A stretch of DNA of 64,000 nucleotides. It comes from Rheinheimera nanhaiensis E407-8 (GTDB taxonomy: Bacteria > Pseudomonadota > Gammaproteobacteria > Enterobacterales > Alteromonadaceae). The stretch covers positions 186,001-250,000 of the forward strand of contig NZ_BAFK01000002.1 of the NCBI RefSeq assembly GCF_000296695.1. Reading direction: 5' to 3'. Below, piece after piece: positions 39,042 through 45,474 of the stretch. The notes under the pieces were generated by a model that ran no database searches, was not told the origin of the DNA, and saw only the letters and a list, made by a program, of their open reading frames with translations. A program made the translations under genes and the position numbers. Every line of letters begins with the position of its first letter. Position 1 is the stretch's first letter.

Positions 39042-41141
39042 TTAGTTTTTAGCAGCAGCGGCTTTCTTTTCTTTCTCTTTGGCGATTACCGCGTCCGCGA
39101 CGTTAGTCGGGCACGGTGAGTAGTGCGAGAACTCCATAGAGAACTGACCACGGCCTGACGTCATAGTACGCAGGGTTGAGATGTAACCGAACATCTCAGA
39201 CAGTGGTACGTCGCCTTTAATACGTACGCCTGTTACACCCGCTTCCTGACCAGAGATCATGCCACGACGACGGTTTAAGTCACCGATAACGTCACCTACG
39301 TGATCTTCTGGAGTGAACACGTCAACTTTCATGATTGGCTCTAACAGCTGTGGGCCAGCTTTAGGCATAGATTGACGGAATGCACCTTTAGCTGCGATTT
39401 CGAACGCGATAGCTGATGAGTCAACAGCGTGGAAACCACCGTCGAACAGTTCAACTTCAACGTCCAGTACCGGGAAGCCAGCCAGAGGACCGGTTGACAT
39501 CATAGACTCGAAGCCTTTTTCAATCGCCGGGAAGAATTCTTTCGGAACGCTACCACCAACTACTGTAGAAGTGAACTTGAAGCCTGAGTTCTGCTCGCCC
39601 GGACGAATGCGGTAGTCAATTTTACCGTACTGACCAGAACCACCAGACTGCTTCTTGTGCGTGTAGCTGTCTTCGATTTCACGGGTAATAGTTTCGCGGT
39701 AAGCAACCTGAGGCTGACCAACCACTAACTCAACGCCATAAGTACGCTTTAAGATGTCTACTTTGATATCCAGGTGTAATTCACCCATACCTTTAAGGAT
39801 GGTTTCACCTGAATCTGGGTCAGTTTCAACACGGAACGTTGGATCTTCAGCCACCATCTTACCGATAGCAATACCCATCTTCTCTACAGAGCCTTTGTCT
39901 TTTGGCGTTACAGAGATAGAAATTACCGGCTCTGGGAATACCATTGGCTCAAGGGTACAAGGCGATTTAGGGTCACACAGGGTATGGCCAGTCTGGGTGT
40001 TGTTTTTCAGACCTACCAGCGCGATGATGTCACCGGCTTGTGCTGTGGTCAGGTCGGTACGGTCGTTTGCGTGCATTTCAACCATACGGCCAACACGTTC
40101 AGTTTTACCGGTGTAAGAGTTCAGGATGGTGTCACCCTTGTTAAGTACACCAGAGTAAATACGGATAAAGGTCAGGGCGCCGAAACGGTCATCCATGATT
40201 TTGAACGCTAAAGCGCGGAACGGCTCGTCTGGCGATACGATAGCGTGCTGGCCAGTCTCGTTACCTTCTTCGTCAGTCAGTGGCTGAGGAATAACTTCAG
40301 TTGGTGACGGCAGGTAATCAACAACAGCGTCTAACAGTAACTGCATACCTTTGTTTTTAAAGGCAGAACCACAGTAAGTTGGGAAGAACGCCAGGTCACG
40401 GCAGCCTTTACGGATACAACGCTTAATGTCTTCAATTGACGGCTCTTCGCCTTCCATGTACGCCATTAACAGGTCATCGTCCTGCTCAACCGCAGTCTCG
40501 ATCAGCTGCTGACGGTACATTTCAACGTCATCAGCCATATCAGCTGGTACGTCAGTTACGGTGTAGTTTTCTGGCTGGCCAGACTCGTCCCACACGTAAG
40601 CTTGCTTGGTTAACAGGTCAACCACGCCTTTAAAGGTATCTTCACGGCCGATTGGTAATGTCATGATCAGCGGGTTTGCACCCAGCACTTTTTTCACCTG
40701 CTCGGTAACGCGGATAAAGTCAGCACCGATACGGTCTAACTTGTTAACGAAGATCAGACGTGATACTTCAGCGTCGTTGGCATAACGCCAGTTAGTTTCT
40801 GACTGAGGTTCAACACCGCCAGAGCCACAGAATACGCCGATACCGCCGTCCAGAACTTTCAGCGAACGGTATACTTCTACCGTAAAGTCAACGTGACCCG
40901 GGGTATCGATAACGTTGAAACGGTGGCCTTTCCAGAAGCAGCTAACCGCGGCTGACTGGATAGTAATACCACGCTCGGCTTCCTGCTCCATAAAGTCGGT
41001 AGTCGATTCACCTTCGTGAACTTCACCTAACTTATGGATCTTACCGGTCAGTTTCAGGATACGCTCGGTAGTAGTGGTTTTGCCGGCATCAACGTGGGCG
41101 AAGATACCAATGTTTCTGTATAAGGATAAATCTGCTGACAT
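39042..41141 (-). CDS. fusA: Elongation factor G (extra copy outside the str operon)
   Basis: Translocase GTPase of 699 residues. G1 [10 protein letters not shown]2 RGITI, G3 DTPGHVDF, G4 NKLD, then domains II-V with the [16 protein letters not shown] loop in domain IV and the [14 protein letters not shown] end. Codon use looks highly biased (many GGT, CGT, AAC), suggesting strong expression. It is alone: no rpsL, rpsG or tuf beside it. Shewanella, Vibrio and Pseudomonas carry a second EF-G (FusB/EF-G1B), and features such as [13 protein letters not shown] and [17 protein letters not shown] fit that copy better than the str-operon one. Start at ATG 41141 (AGAG ribosome site); an in-frame ATG two codons earlier is possible. 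Confidence 0.93.
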   Translation of the reverse strand: MSADLSLYRNIGIFAHVDAGKTTTTERILKLTGKIHKLGEVHEGESTTDFMEQEAERGITIQSAAVSCFWKGHRFNVIDTPGHVDFTVEVYRSLKVLDGGIGVFCGSGGVEPQSETNWRYANDAEVSRLIFVNKLDRIGADFIRVTEQVKKVLGANPLIMTLPIGREDTFKGVVDLLTKQAYVWDESGQPENYTVTDVPADMADDVEMYRQQLIETAVEQDDDLLMAYMEGEEPSIEDIKRCIRKGCRDLAFFPTYCGSAFKNKGMQLLLDAVVDYLPSPTEVIPQPLTDEEGNETGQHAIVSPDEPFRALAFKIMDDRFGALTFIRIYSGVLNKGDTILNSYTGKTERVGRMVEMHANDRTDLTTAQAGDIIALVGLKNNTQTGHTLCDPKSPCTLEPMVFPEPVISISVTPKDKGSVEKMGIAIGKMVAEDPTFRVETDPDSGETILKGMGELHLDIKVDILKRTYGVELVVGQPQVAYRETITREIEDSYTHKKQSGGSGQYGKIDYRIRPGEQNSGFKFTSTVVGGSVPKEFFPAIEKGFESMMSTGPLAGFPVLDVEVELFDGGFHAVDSSAIAFEIAAKGAFRQSMPKAGPQLLEPIMKVDVFTPEDHVGDVIGDLNRRRGMISGQEAGVTGVRIKGDVPLSEMFGYISTLRTMTSGRGQFSMEFSHYSPCPTNVADAVIAKEKEKKAAAAKN

Positions 41142-41179
41142 AGTCATCTCTATAAGCTAGGGTTTGAAAATAGTGCGGT

Positions 41180-41208
41180 AATATACAGGATTTCAAAACG
41201 TTTTGCAG
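41180..41208 (-). promoter_or_regulatory. Candidate promoter of the EF-G gene
   Basis: On the minus strand the hexamer TATATT (41180-41185) is preceded 17 bp upstream by TGCAAA, a weak -35. The spacing to the ATG (about 40 bp) is right. Inference from sequence only. Confidence 0.4.
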
Positions 41209-41392
41209 GAAAAAAAATCTTGTTGCGGGCTAATTTTTTATCCTTGCTGTCAAAGCACACGTACAGTTGCCGCCGGCCACTTTATTTACCGCGGTTTTAG
41301 CCGCTTACGCCCGGTATCCGCTTCTGGGGCAAGTCACTGTACGCGGTTAAATAGCACAGCATAATTGGTGAAGATGCTGCTTTTGCTGCAAG

Positions 41393-41423
41393 CTTATGCT
41401 TTACCCTATCTTATGCTTTACCC
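41393..41423 (+). repeat. Two direct repeats upstream of the VapB-type gene
   Basis: CTTATGCTTTACCC at 41393-41406 and again at 41410-41423, identical, spaced by TAT. Antitoxins of ribbon-helix-helix type often bind such tandem sites before their own gene; no binding evidence here. Confidence 0.6.
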
Positions 41424-41439
41424 GATATTGGAGGGCGAT

Positions 41440-41652
41440 ATGCGTACCACAGTAACCATTGACGATGAGTTATATCAGCAAGCGCTGGCGTTGGCAGAGC
41501 CGGGTACTGACAAAGCCGGGCTGTTTCGTGAAGCGATGAAAACCTATATTCGGGTGCAAGCCGCCCACAGGCTGGCAGCAGTTGGCTGCACAACCCCCGC
41601 TATGCCTATACCTAAGCGGCGCTTTGGCATAGCGTTTAAACAACATGACTGA
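41440..41652 (+). CDS. VapB-type (DUF2191) antitoxin-like protein, no toxin partner
   Basis: Small ribbon-helix-helix protein of 70 residues: MRTTVTIDDELYQQALALA then GLFREAMKTYIRVQAAHRLAAVG. This matches the type II VapB/DUF2191 antitoxins, normally followed at a few bases by a PIN-domain VapC toxin of about 130 residues. Here the next gene overlaps by 8 bp but encodes an NTF2-like protein, and no PIN domain (DTSVW-like start) is seen within the region. It may be a remnant, or a regulator for the downstream gene. Ribosome site GGAGG 6 bases before ATG 41440. Confidence 0.8.
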   Translation: MRTTVTIDDELYQQALALAEPGTDKAGLFREAMKTYIRVQAAHRLAAVGCTTPAMPIPKRRFGIAFKQHD

Positions 41653-41986
41653 TAATACCGCCCCGGTCCAACGCCAGTTGGATGCTTACAACGCGAAGGA
41701 TCTCGCCGCCTTTATCAGCTGTTACCACAGCGATATTGCCATTTACCGTATGCCGGCAACGCAGCCGTCCTTAAAAGGCCGAGACGCACTGGCAGCCTTT
41801 TATAAAACCGAACGCTTTAGCATAGCGTCGCTGCACGCCGAAGTGCTGCAGCGGATGGTGGTGGGTAATAAGGTTATCGACCATGAAAGGGTATACGGCA
41901 TGGCCGAACAGCCGTATGAGGTAATGGTGGTGTACGAAGTACAAGACGGCTTAATCGTAAACGCCTGGTTTTATCCGGCGGGATGA
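41645..41986 (+). CDS. NTF2-like / SnoaL-like protein
   Basis: 113-residue protein of the SnoaL/NTF2-like fold: QRQLDAYNAKDLAAFISCYHSDIAIYRMP is the typical opening helix and strand, RDALAAFYKTERF and VVGNKVIDHERVYG follow, and it ends FYPAG. Such proteins are small ligand-binding or hydrolase/isomerase-like domains with no fixed role. Its start codon lies inside the preceding antitoxin-like gene, so the two are translated together. Function unknown. Confidence 0.78.
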   Translation: MTDNTAPVQRQLDAYNAKDLAAFISCYHSDIAIYRMPATQPSLKGRDALAAFYKTERFSIASLHAEVLQRMVVGNKVIDHERVYGMAEQPYEVMVVYEVQDGLIVNAWFYPAG

Positions 41987-42397
41987 TCGGCTGTTGGAAT
42001 TGCAGCTGTATGCCCAAATCGGACTGTCGCCTCTGTCTTTAGCACTGTTCAATCTCTTAAGCGAACATGATGTTTTATATTTTTATATACAGTGTTATTT
42101 GCAATATCCGGCATGTCAGGTCAAATATCCCGCTAACATTGCGCACAAGCTAATTGCTGTTTTGATTTACATACTATAAATTAGGTACTTACGAAAGCGA
42201 AGTAAATAAATATAACGCACAGGCTTCGAAATATAACGTATGCTCGTTTTTCCGGAATGTGAAAGTGAAATGCTGAATTTTTCTTTTATTTTACAAGGAT
42301 GTTTCAGTAGTTGTTTCCTCTATAGGAAATGAGGAGGCAAGCATGCGCAATAATAAAATGTTATGTGTCAGTGCAGTGCCAGTAGGGAGTCGTCAGG
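41987..42397. other. AT-rich intergenic region at the left edge of the cassette array
   Basis: About 410 bp, clearly more AT-rich than flanking genes. It contains TATAACG-like strings near 42219-42223 and a GTTATGT at 42360-42366 that resembles an integron R' site, but no full attC fold or attI was convincing. A 47-codon frame from ATG 42343 with a strong AGGAGG-like ribosome site overlaps the next ORF out of frame. Confidence 0.5.
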
Positions 42398-42486
42398 TTG
42401 GAAATAGCTATCTATATTGTTTTGGTTATTTTTCTACTGGTAGTGGCAGCTTCACTAGCATGGTTAATGTGGCTGTTGGCGGCTAA
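42343..42486 (+). CDS. Small ORF with strong ribosome site, doubtful
   Basis: 47-codon frame starting ATG 42343 with AGGAGG-like GAGGAGGCAAGC directly upstream, ending 42486. It overlaps the TTG-started membrane ORF (42398) in another frame. Sequence is Ser/Gly-rich with no recognisable fold. The strong ribosome site is the only evidence; it may actually be a leader that helps translate the membrane ORF. Confidence 0.25.
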   Translation: MRNNKMLCVSAVPVGSRQVGNSYLYCFGYFSTGSGSFTSMVNVAVGG

Positions 42487-42700
42487 GTGGCTTCCGTCAA
42501 AATGTGTCATGCCACCAAATCGGATGGCATTTGCGAGTGTGGTGCTTTCGTTGGTAACAGCTACGCTGTTTAATTTAGAACTTGAGAGTGGCGCATTATC
42601 AGCCCCGATATTTGTGTTGGTGTTTTCAGTCTTATGGTCGGCATTTTTAATACCGACAAGTGCTTTAACAAAGTATTTTGGGGGTATTAAACGTGCTTAA
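42398..42700 (+). CDS. Cassette A: small membrane protein, unrecognised
   Basis: 100 residues, TTG start with AGGGAG 10 bases before it. Three hydrophobic segments (about residues 4-30, 42-60 and 68-88) make a small inner-membrane protein; short basic tail KRA. No family recognised. It ends 6 bp before attC1, as expected for a cassette gene. In other integrons such small membrane proteins are frequent and without function. The start is uncertain; no ATG start precedes the first TM helix. Confidence 0.6.
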   Translation: MEIAIYIVLVIFLLVVAASLAWLMWLLAAKWLPSKCVMPPNRMAFASVVLSLVTATLFNLELESGALSAPIFVLVFSVLWSAFLIPTSALTKYFGGIKRA

Positions 42701-42706
42701 AAACAC

Positions 42707-42784
42707 ACATAACAAACCGCGGCATTCGGGGCCTACGGCCCCAGCGACGCTCACAAGTTCTCGCGCATGCGCACGGCGTTAGAG
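42707..42784 (+). other. attC site 1 (78 bp)
   Basis: Begins ACATAACAAACCGCGGCA and ends CACGGCGTTAGAG. The R'' ACATAAC and R' GTTAGAG are imperfectly complementary, and the arms pair only partly (GCATGCGCACGG against CCGCGGCAT), so this is the weakest of the five. Position right after ORF A and 16 bp before ORF B supports it. Confidence 0.6.
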
Positions 42785-42799
42785 TTTTCTGGAGTTTCG

Positions 42800-43225
42800 A
42801 TGAAATTTTTAGTGTCGTTGCTACTTTTATTTCCATTAATAACTTTTGCGTGTTCAAACACTGCAGTGCAACGTGAATTAAAGTCTTATGCACTGGTTTT
42901 ATCTAAGGGTGAACTACTGGAAGTCGCAGTCTATTTCCCTTCCGAGGTCGAAAAAGCGAAAGCTTCGTCAACCAGAGTCGCGTACATGAAAAATAATAAA
43001 GTTGTGCTTTGGGTAGCAACGATGGTAGAGACACCATATCAGCTTGAAAACGAGCCAAAATTTGAGGGTTATAGTGTTTCATATTTAGTTGTTAATGCTG
43101 AAAAAATAAATGAAATTGAGTTGGCTGTTCAATACAGCTTTCCGACCGATGTATATGGTGGCGTAACTATGTGCGGACCTGTCCGCAATTACAAACTGTC
43201 TGAGTTATTAAGTGAAAAACTCTAA
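42800..43225 (+). CDS. Cassette B: secreted protein, unrecognised
   Basis: 141 residues from ATG 42800, ribosome site CTGGAG 6 bases upstream; an in-frame ATG 11 codons earlier falls inside attC1. Signal peptide MKFLVSLLLLFPLITFA then CSN, cleavable by signal peptidase I, or a weak lipobox. The mature part is rich in beta strands (YALVLSKGELLEVAVYFP, KNNKVVLWVATMV, YSVSYLVVNAEKI) and has a second Cys in TMCGPVRNY. I do not recognise a family. The stop codon is inside the attC2 R'' box. Confidence 0.7.
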   Translation: MKFLVSLLLLFPLITFACSNTAVQRELKSYALVLSKGELLEVAVYFPSEVEKAKASSTRVAYMKNNKVVLWVATMVETPYQLENEPKFEGYSVSYLVVNAEKINEIELAVQYSFPTDVYGGVTMCGPVRNYKLSELLSEKL

Positions 43226-43300
43226 CAATCGCCATCAAAAACGCGCCCGCTGGGCGCTCGACTCGCAACACGTTGCTCGCGTTTGTGGCGGGCGTTATGC
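43220..43300 (+). other. attC site 2 (81 bp)
   Basis: R'' CTCTAAC (43220-43226), R' GTTATGC (43294-43300). Outer stem CGCCA...AAACGCG pairs CGCGTTT.TGGCG; inner hairpins GCGCCC-GCT-GGGCGC and GCAACACGTTGC. Good attC cruciform. Confidence 0.85.
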
Positions 43301-43321
43301 ATACATGGAAAATTTTGAGTC

Positions 43322-43843
43322 ATGATTAAAACAATAATAGTCACAGAGAAAGATTACCTTAACTTCACAGATTATGTGTTTAGGCGCCTGTGTGCACCAC
43401 AACAGAAGGGCGGTTCAGGTTTTCTCAAAAACATGATTATCTGGTGCATTTTAGCGATAGCTTTTATGTTTATATTTCAGATCGATTCAATATCATTATC
43501 TAGCTTCCATTGGCCGTCAGCGGCAATAGCTGTACTCCCTTTTGTTGTGTTTATTATCGCGTACTCTAGCAATATGCGTAAACTCCGTCAGTCGAGCACT
43601 CCCAATGAAAATGGCTTAATGCTTGGAGAGAAAACCATAGAGTTTGGTACTGGCGGAATTACAGAAATAAACCCACTTGGAAGTTGTTTCTATAAATGGG
43701 AAAGCGTTGAGTCAGTAGAAGATAATAATGGTGATCTTTATATTTTTTTAGATAAGCTTCTTGCCTTAATCATCCCAGCGTCTTCTTTTTCTTCAGATAT
43801 AGAAAAAGCAGAGCTCCAAGCAATAGTGAAAAAGTATGTATAA
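43322..43843 (+). CDS. Cassette C: YcxB-like membrane protein
   Basis: 173 residues. A short N-terminal soluble part (residues 1-30), two TM helices (about 37-56 and 65-83), then a cytoplasmic beta domain with FGTGGITEINPLGSCFYKWESVESVEDNNGDLYIFLD and LIIPASSF, the pattern of the YcxB-like C-terminal domain. Function unknown; this fold is widespread and often in accessory DNA. Low GC for the window. The stop lies in attC3's first bases, so this is a cassette gene. The ribosome site (TTTGAGTC) is weak. Confidence 0.75.
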   Translation: MIKTIIVTEKDYLNFTDYVFRRLCAPQQKGGSGFLKNMIIWCILAIAFMFIFQIDSISLSSFHWPSAAIAVLPFVVFIIAYSSNMRKLRQSSTPNENGLMLGEKTIEFGTGGITEINPLGSCFYKWESVESVEDNNGDLYIFLDKLLALIIPASSFSSDIEKAELQAIVKKYV

Positions 43844-43921
43844 CAATGCCAGCCAAGGCGACGGCTTCTCCGTTGCAGCTTCGCCTACACTACGAAGCCG
43901 CGCTTGCTGGCAGCGTTATGG
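43838..43921 (+). other. attC site 3 (84 bp)
   Basis: R'' GTATAAC (43838-43844), R' GTTATGG (43915-43921). Arms TGCCAGCCAAGGCGACGGCTTC and GAAGCCGCGCTTGCTGGCA are almost perfectly complementary over about 20 bp. The best structural match in the array. Confidence 0.9.
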
Positions 43922-43942
43922 TTTTCCCAGTGGGAGGTATCA

Positions 43943-44236
43943 GTGCAAGACAATGAGATCGTAATCGGCATTGCCTGGTTTCAACCTGAAAGCTGGGTGC
44001 GGTTAAAGAAGATCGCTGATGATCGTGCTGATTTAGATGATAGCTACGACGAATGGAAGAAAAATGCAAACTCGGCATTAAGTGATATTCGCGCAACGGG
44101 CAAGATAGTGAAAAGAGTAAATGTTGATATTGACGAGCTACTTAGTTGGTGTAAGGCTCAAAATAAGCCAGTCAATTCAGCTTCACGGGCACAGTTTGTT
44201 TCGGGTAAGTTACGTGTTAAACCCAATAAACCATAA
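43943..44236 (+). CDS. Cassette D: small soluble protein, unrecognised
   Basis: 97 residues from GTG 43943; ribosome site GGGAGG lies 5 bases upstream. The earlier in-frame start at 43904 would lie inside attC3 and is rejected. Sequence: IVIGIAWFQPESWVRLKKIADD, then DLDDSYDEWKKNANSALSDI and VNVDIDELLSWCKAQNKPVNSASRAQF, ending KPNKP. I recall similar small proteins recurring in integron cassettes of other bacteria, but I know no function. Stop overlaps attC4. Confidence 0.72.
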   Translation: MQDNEIVIGIAWFQPESWVRLKKIADDRADLDDSYDEWKKNANSALSDIRATGKIVKRVNVDIDELLSWCKAQNKPVNSASRAQFVSGKLRVKPNKP

Positions 44237-44324
44237 CAAGGCCAGTCAGCAACGCTCCCGTTGGTCGCTGGACCTCAAACCTCGACTCGCAACACGTTGC
44301 TCGCGTTTGTGGCGGGCGTTATGC
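44231..44324 (+). other. attC site 4 (94 bp)
   Basis: R'' CCATAAC (44231-44237), R' GTTATGC (44318-44324). GCCA and AACGC at the left pair TGGC and GCGTT at the right; a CAACG-CTCC-CGTTG hairpin sits in the left half. Its last 44 bases and the next base (44281-44325) are identical to 43257-43301 of attC2. Confidence 0.8.
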
Positions 44325-44343
44325 ACTTTGAGAGGACGTCGAA

Positions 44344-44715
44344 ATGACAAAACTATCTACTATTGGCCAAATTGCGATTACCGTTAGTGATGTGGAGAAA
44401 GCCCTAGCTTTTTACCGCGATGCATTGGGATTGGATTTTCTCTTCAGCGCTGGTCCCGAGCTTGCATTCCTGAATGCCGATGGGGTGCGCATAATGCTCA
44501 GCACTCCACAAGGAGCAGGAACGGTCGGCGCCAACTCTATTCTCTACTTCAAAGTCTCAAATATCGAAGCGGTCCATTCGTCTATCGTTGCGCGTGGTGC
44601 ACAAAATGAGCGTGATCCACAACTTGCTGCCAAGATGTCAGACCATGAGCTGTGGACAGGATTCCTCCGGGACCCAGATGGGAACTTGGTGGGGCTTATG
44701 GAAGAAAAGCGGTAA
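44344..44715 (+). CDS. Cassette E: VOC (glyoxalase/dioxygenase-fold) protein
   Basis: 123-residue single VOC domain: IGQIAITVSDVEKALAFYRDALGLDFLF, a central FLNADGVRIMLSTP strand, ILYFKVSNIEAVH and a final FLRDPDGNLVGLMEE. It has Gln where the first metal His usually is (GQIAI), while a Glu is present at the end, so metal use is uncertain. Members include antibiotic-binding proteins and isomerases; many are cassette-borne. AGAGGAC ribosome site 6 bases before ATG 44344. Followed after 13 bp by attC5. Confidence 0.88.
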   Translation: MTKLSTIGQIAITVSDVEKALAFYRDALGLDFLFSAGPELAFLNADGVRIMLSTPQGAGTVGANSILYFKVSNIEAVHSSIVARGAQNERDPQLAAKMSDHELWTGFLRDPDGNLVGLMEEKR

Positions 44716-44728
44716 TGTTTGGCGTTGC

Positions 44729-44793
44729 GCATAACAAAGCGCAGCAATACGCGCCTGGCGGCGCCTTGGGTGCGCATGCTGCAAGCGTTAATG
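44729..44793 (+). other. attC site 5 (65 bp)
   Basis: R'' GCATAAC (44729-44735), R' GTTAATG (44787-44793). GCAGCAATACGCGCC at the left pairs with GGTGCGCATGCTGC at the right, and a GGCGGCGCC core joins. Compact typical attC and the last in the array. Confidence 0.9.
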
Positions 44794-44937
44794 TCCGTTA
44801 TTCGCTAATAGCAACCATCCGTAATAATTTTGGCTGCAAAAAGCCGTGCCGGCGTTTTAACAATACTGCCCGATAATACAGCATGCATTGTTGTGCTACT
44901 GTTATTGCAGCCAATATCTGTTAACGGGAGCCGGCTG

Positions 44938-45339
44938 ATGGACGAAAAAAGCGCCGTTGTTGCAGAAATAGAACGTGAAATAAAAGCCCGCTATCGCTAT
45001 TCCAAGTTCGATTTTGTGCTTAATCATCTGCTGTTATTGCTGGTGGTTGTGGCAAGCAGTTACCCGGCTTTTGCACAGATATTTGGTGATGGCCAGAGCA
45101 AGCTAACAGCTGCTATTGCGGCTATTCCGGCCTTTGTTTTACTGTTCCAGCGTACATTTAAATGGGAACAGCGTGGTGAATGGCATTGGGACTACCGCCG
45201 CAGGCTGATAGCAATACTGCGTGAAGTGCGCGACCAAGGGTTATCCGATAGCGATGCCAGTAAAAAACTGAATTTACTGGAAGAAGAGCTGGCCGGTAGT
45301 TTTCCTGGTGTTAATTATCCCGCCAGCAAAGAAAAGTAA
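44938..45339 (+). CDS. SLATT-like small membrane protein
   Basis: 133 residues from ATG 44938 (CGGGAG 9 bases upstream). Two close TM helices (about residues 24-45 and 55-73) with a short loop, then an amphipathic helical C-terminal part (WEQRGEWHWDYRRRLIAILREV). This layout resembles the SLATT (DUF4231-type) proteins, thought by bioinformatic work to form effector pores beside nucleotide signalling genes; here no such partner is visible, so the assignment is tentative. It lies just right of the cassette array but no attC follows it. Confidence 0.5.
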   Translation: MDEKSAVVAEIEREIKARYRYSKFDFVLNHLLLLLVVVASSYPAFAQIFGDGQSKLTAAIAAIPAFVLLFQRTFKWEQRGEWHWDYRRRLIAILREVRDQGLSDSDASKKLNLLEEELAGSFPGVNYPASKEK

Positions 45340-45474
45340 TAGGTTAACTTTTTTTGCCAGACCCTTCTACCATACCGCTGGTTTGGTAACTGCATGGCTG
45401 TGCTGTTATGCTTTATTGTGCGGCCTGGCACCATACTGTGCCTGGCCGGAATAAGCTGAAGGGGCGCTTATACC

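Larger units (their letters stand above)
41142..41439. other. Intergenic region between EF-G and the VapB-type gene
   Basis: About 300 bp holding the divergent promoters. A 14-bp unit CTTATGCTTTACCC occurs twice in tandem with 17-bp period (41393-41406 and 41410-41423), directly before the antitoxin-like gene. It could be an operator for autoregulation. Nothing else recognised. Confidence 0.5.
42398..44793 (+). mobile_element. Integron gene-cassette array without visible integrase (CALIN-like)
   Basis: Five consecutive short plus-strand ORFs are each followed, within a few bases of their stop codons, by an imperfect palindrome starting with (C/T)ATAAC or CTAAC and ending GTTAxxx, the attC layout (R'' ... 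R'). All five have the same orientation. Palindromic arms pair well at four of the five sites. The ORFs are AT-richer than the neighbours and unrelated to each other. No integron integrase gene (tyrosine recombinase with the IntI-specific insert) lies in the window, so the cassettes are either a CALIN or the tail of an array extending left in a form not recognised. Left boundary is unclear; right boundary is about 44787. Confidence 0.8.

Noticed and set aside
41994-42179. 61-codon frame left of the cassette array, checked as a possible integrase remnant
   Set aside because: Leu/Tyr-rich with no tyrosine-recombinase motif (no Arg-His-Arg-Tyr box); no support for an intI relic.
42219-42366. Possible sixth attC left of cassette A (TATAACG ... 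GTTATGT)
   Set aside because: Arms do not pair convincingly and the spacing of 140 bp is too long for the weak complementarity; left boundary left open.
45340-45474. Possible attC after the SLATT-like gene
   Set aside because: No R''/R' pair or palindrome at the expected position, so this gene is not called a cassette.
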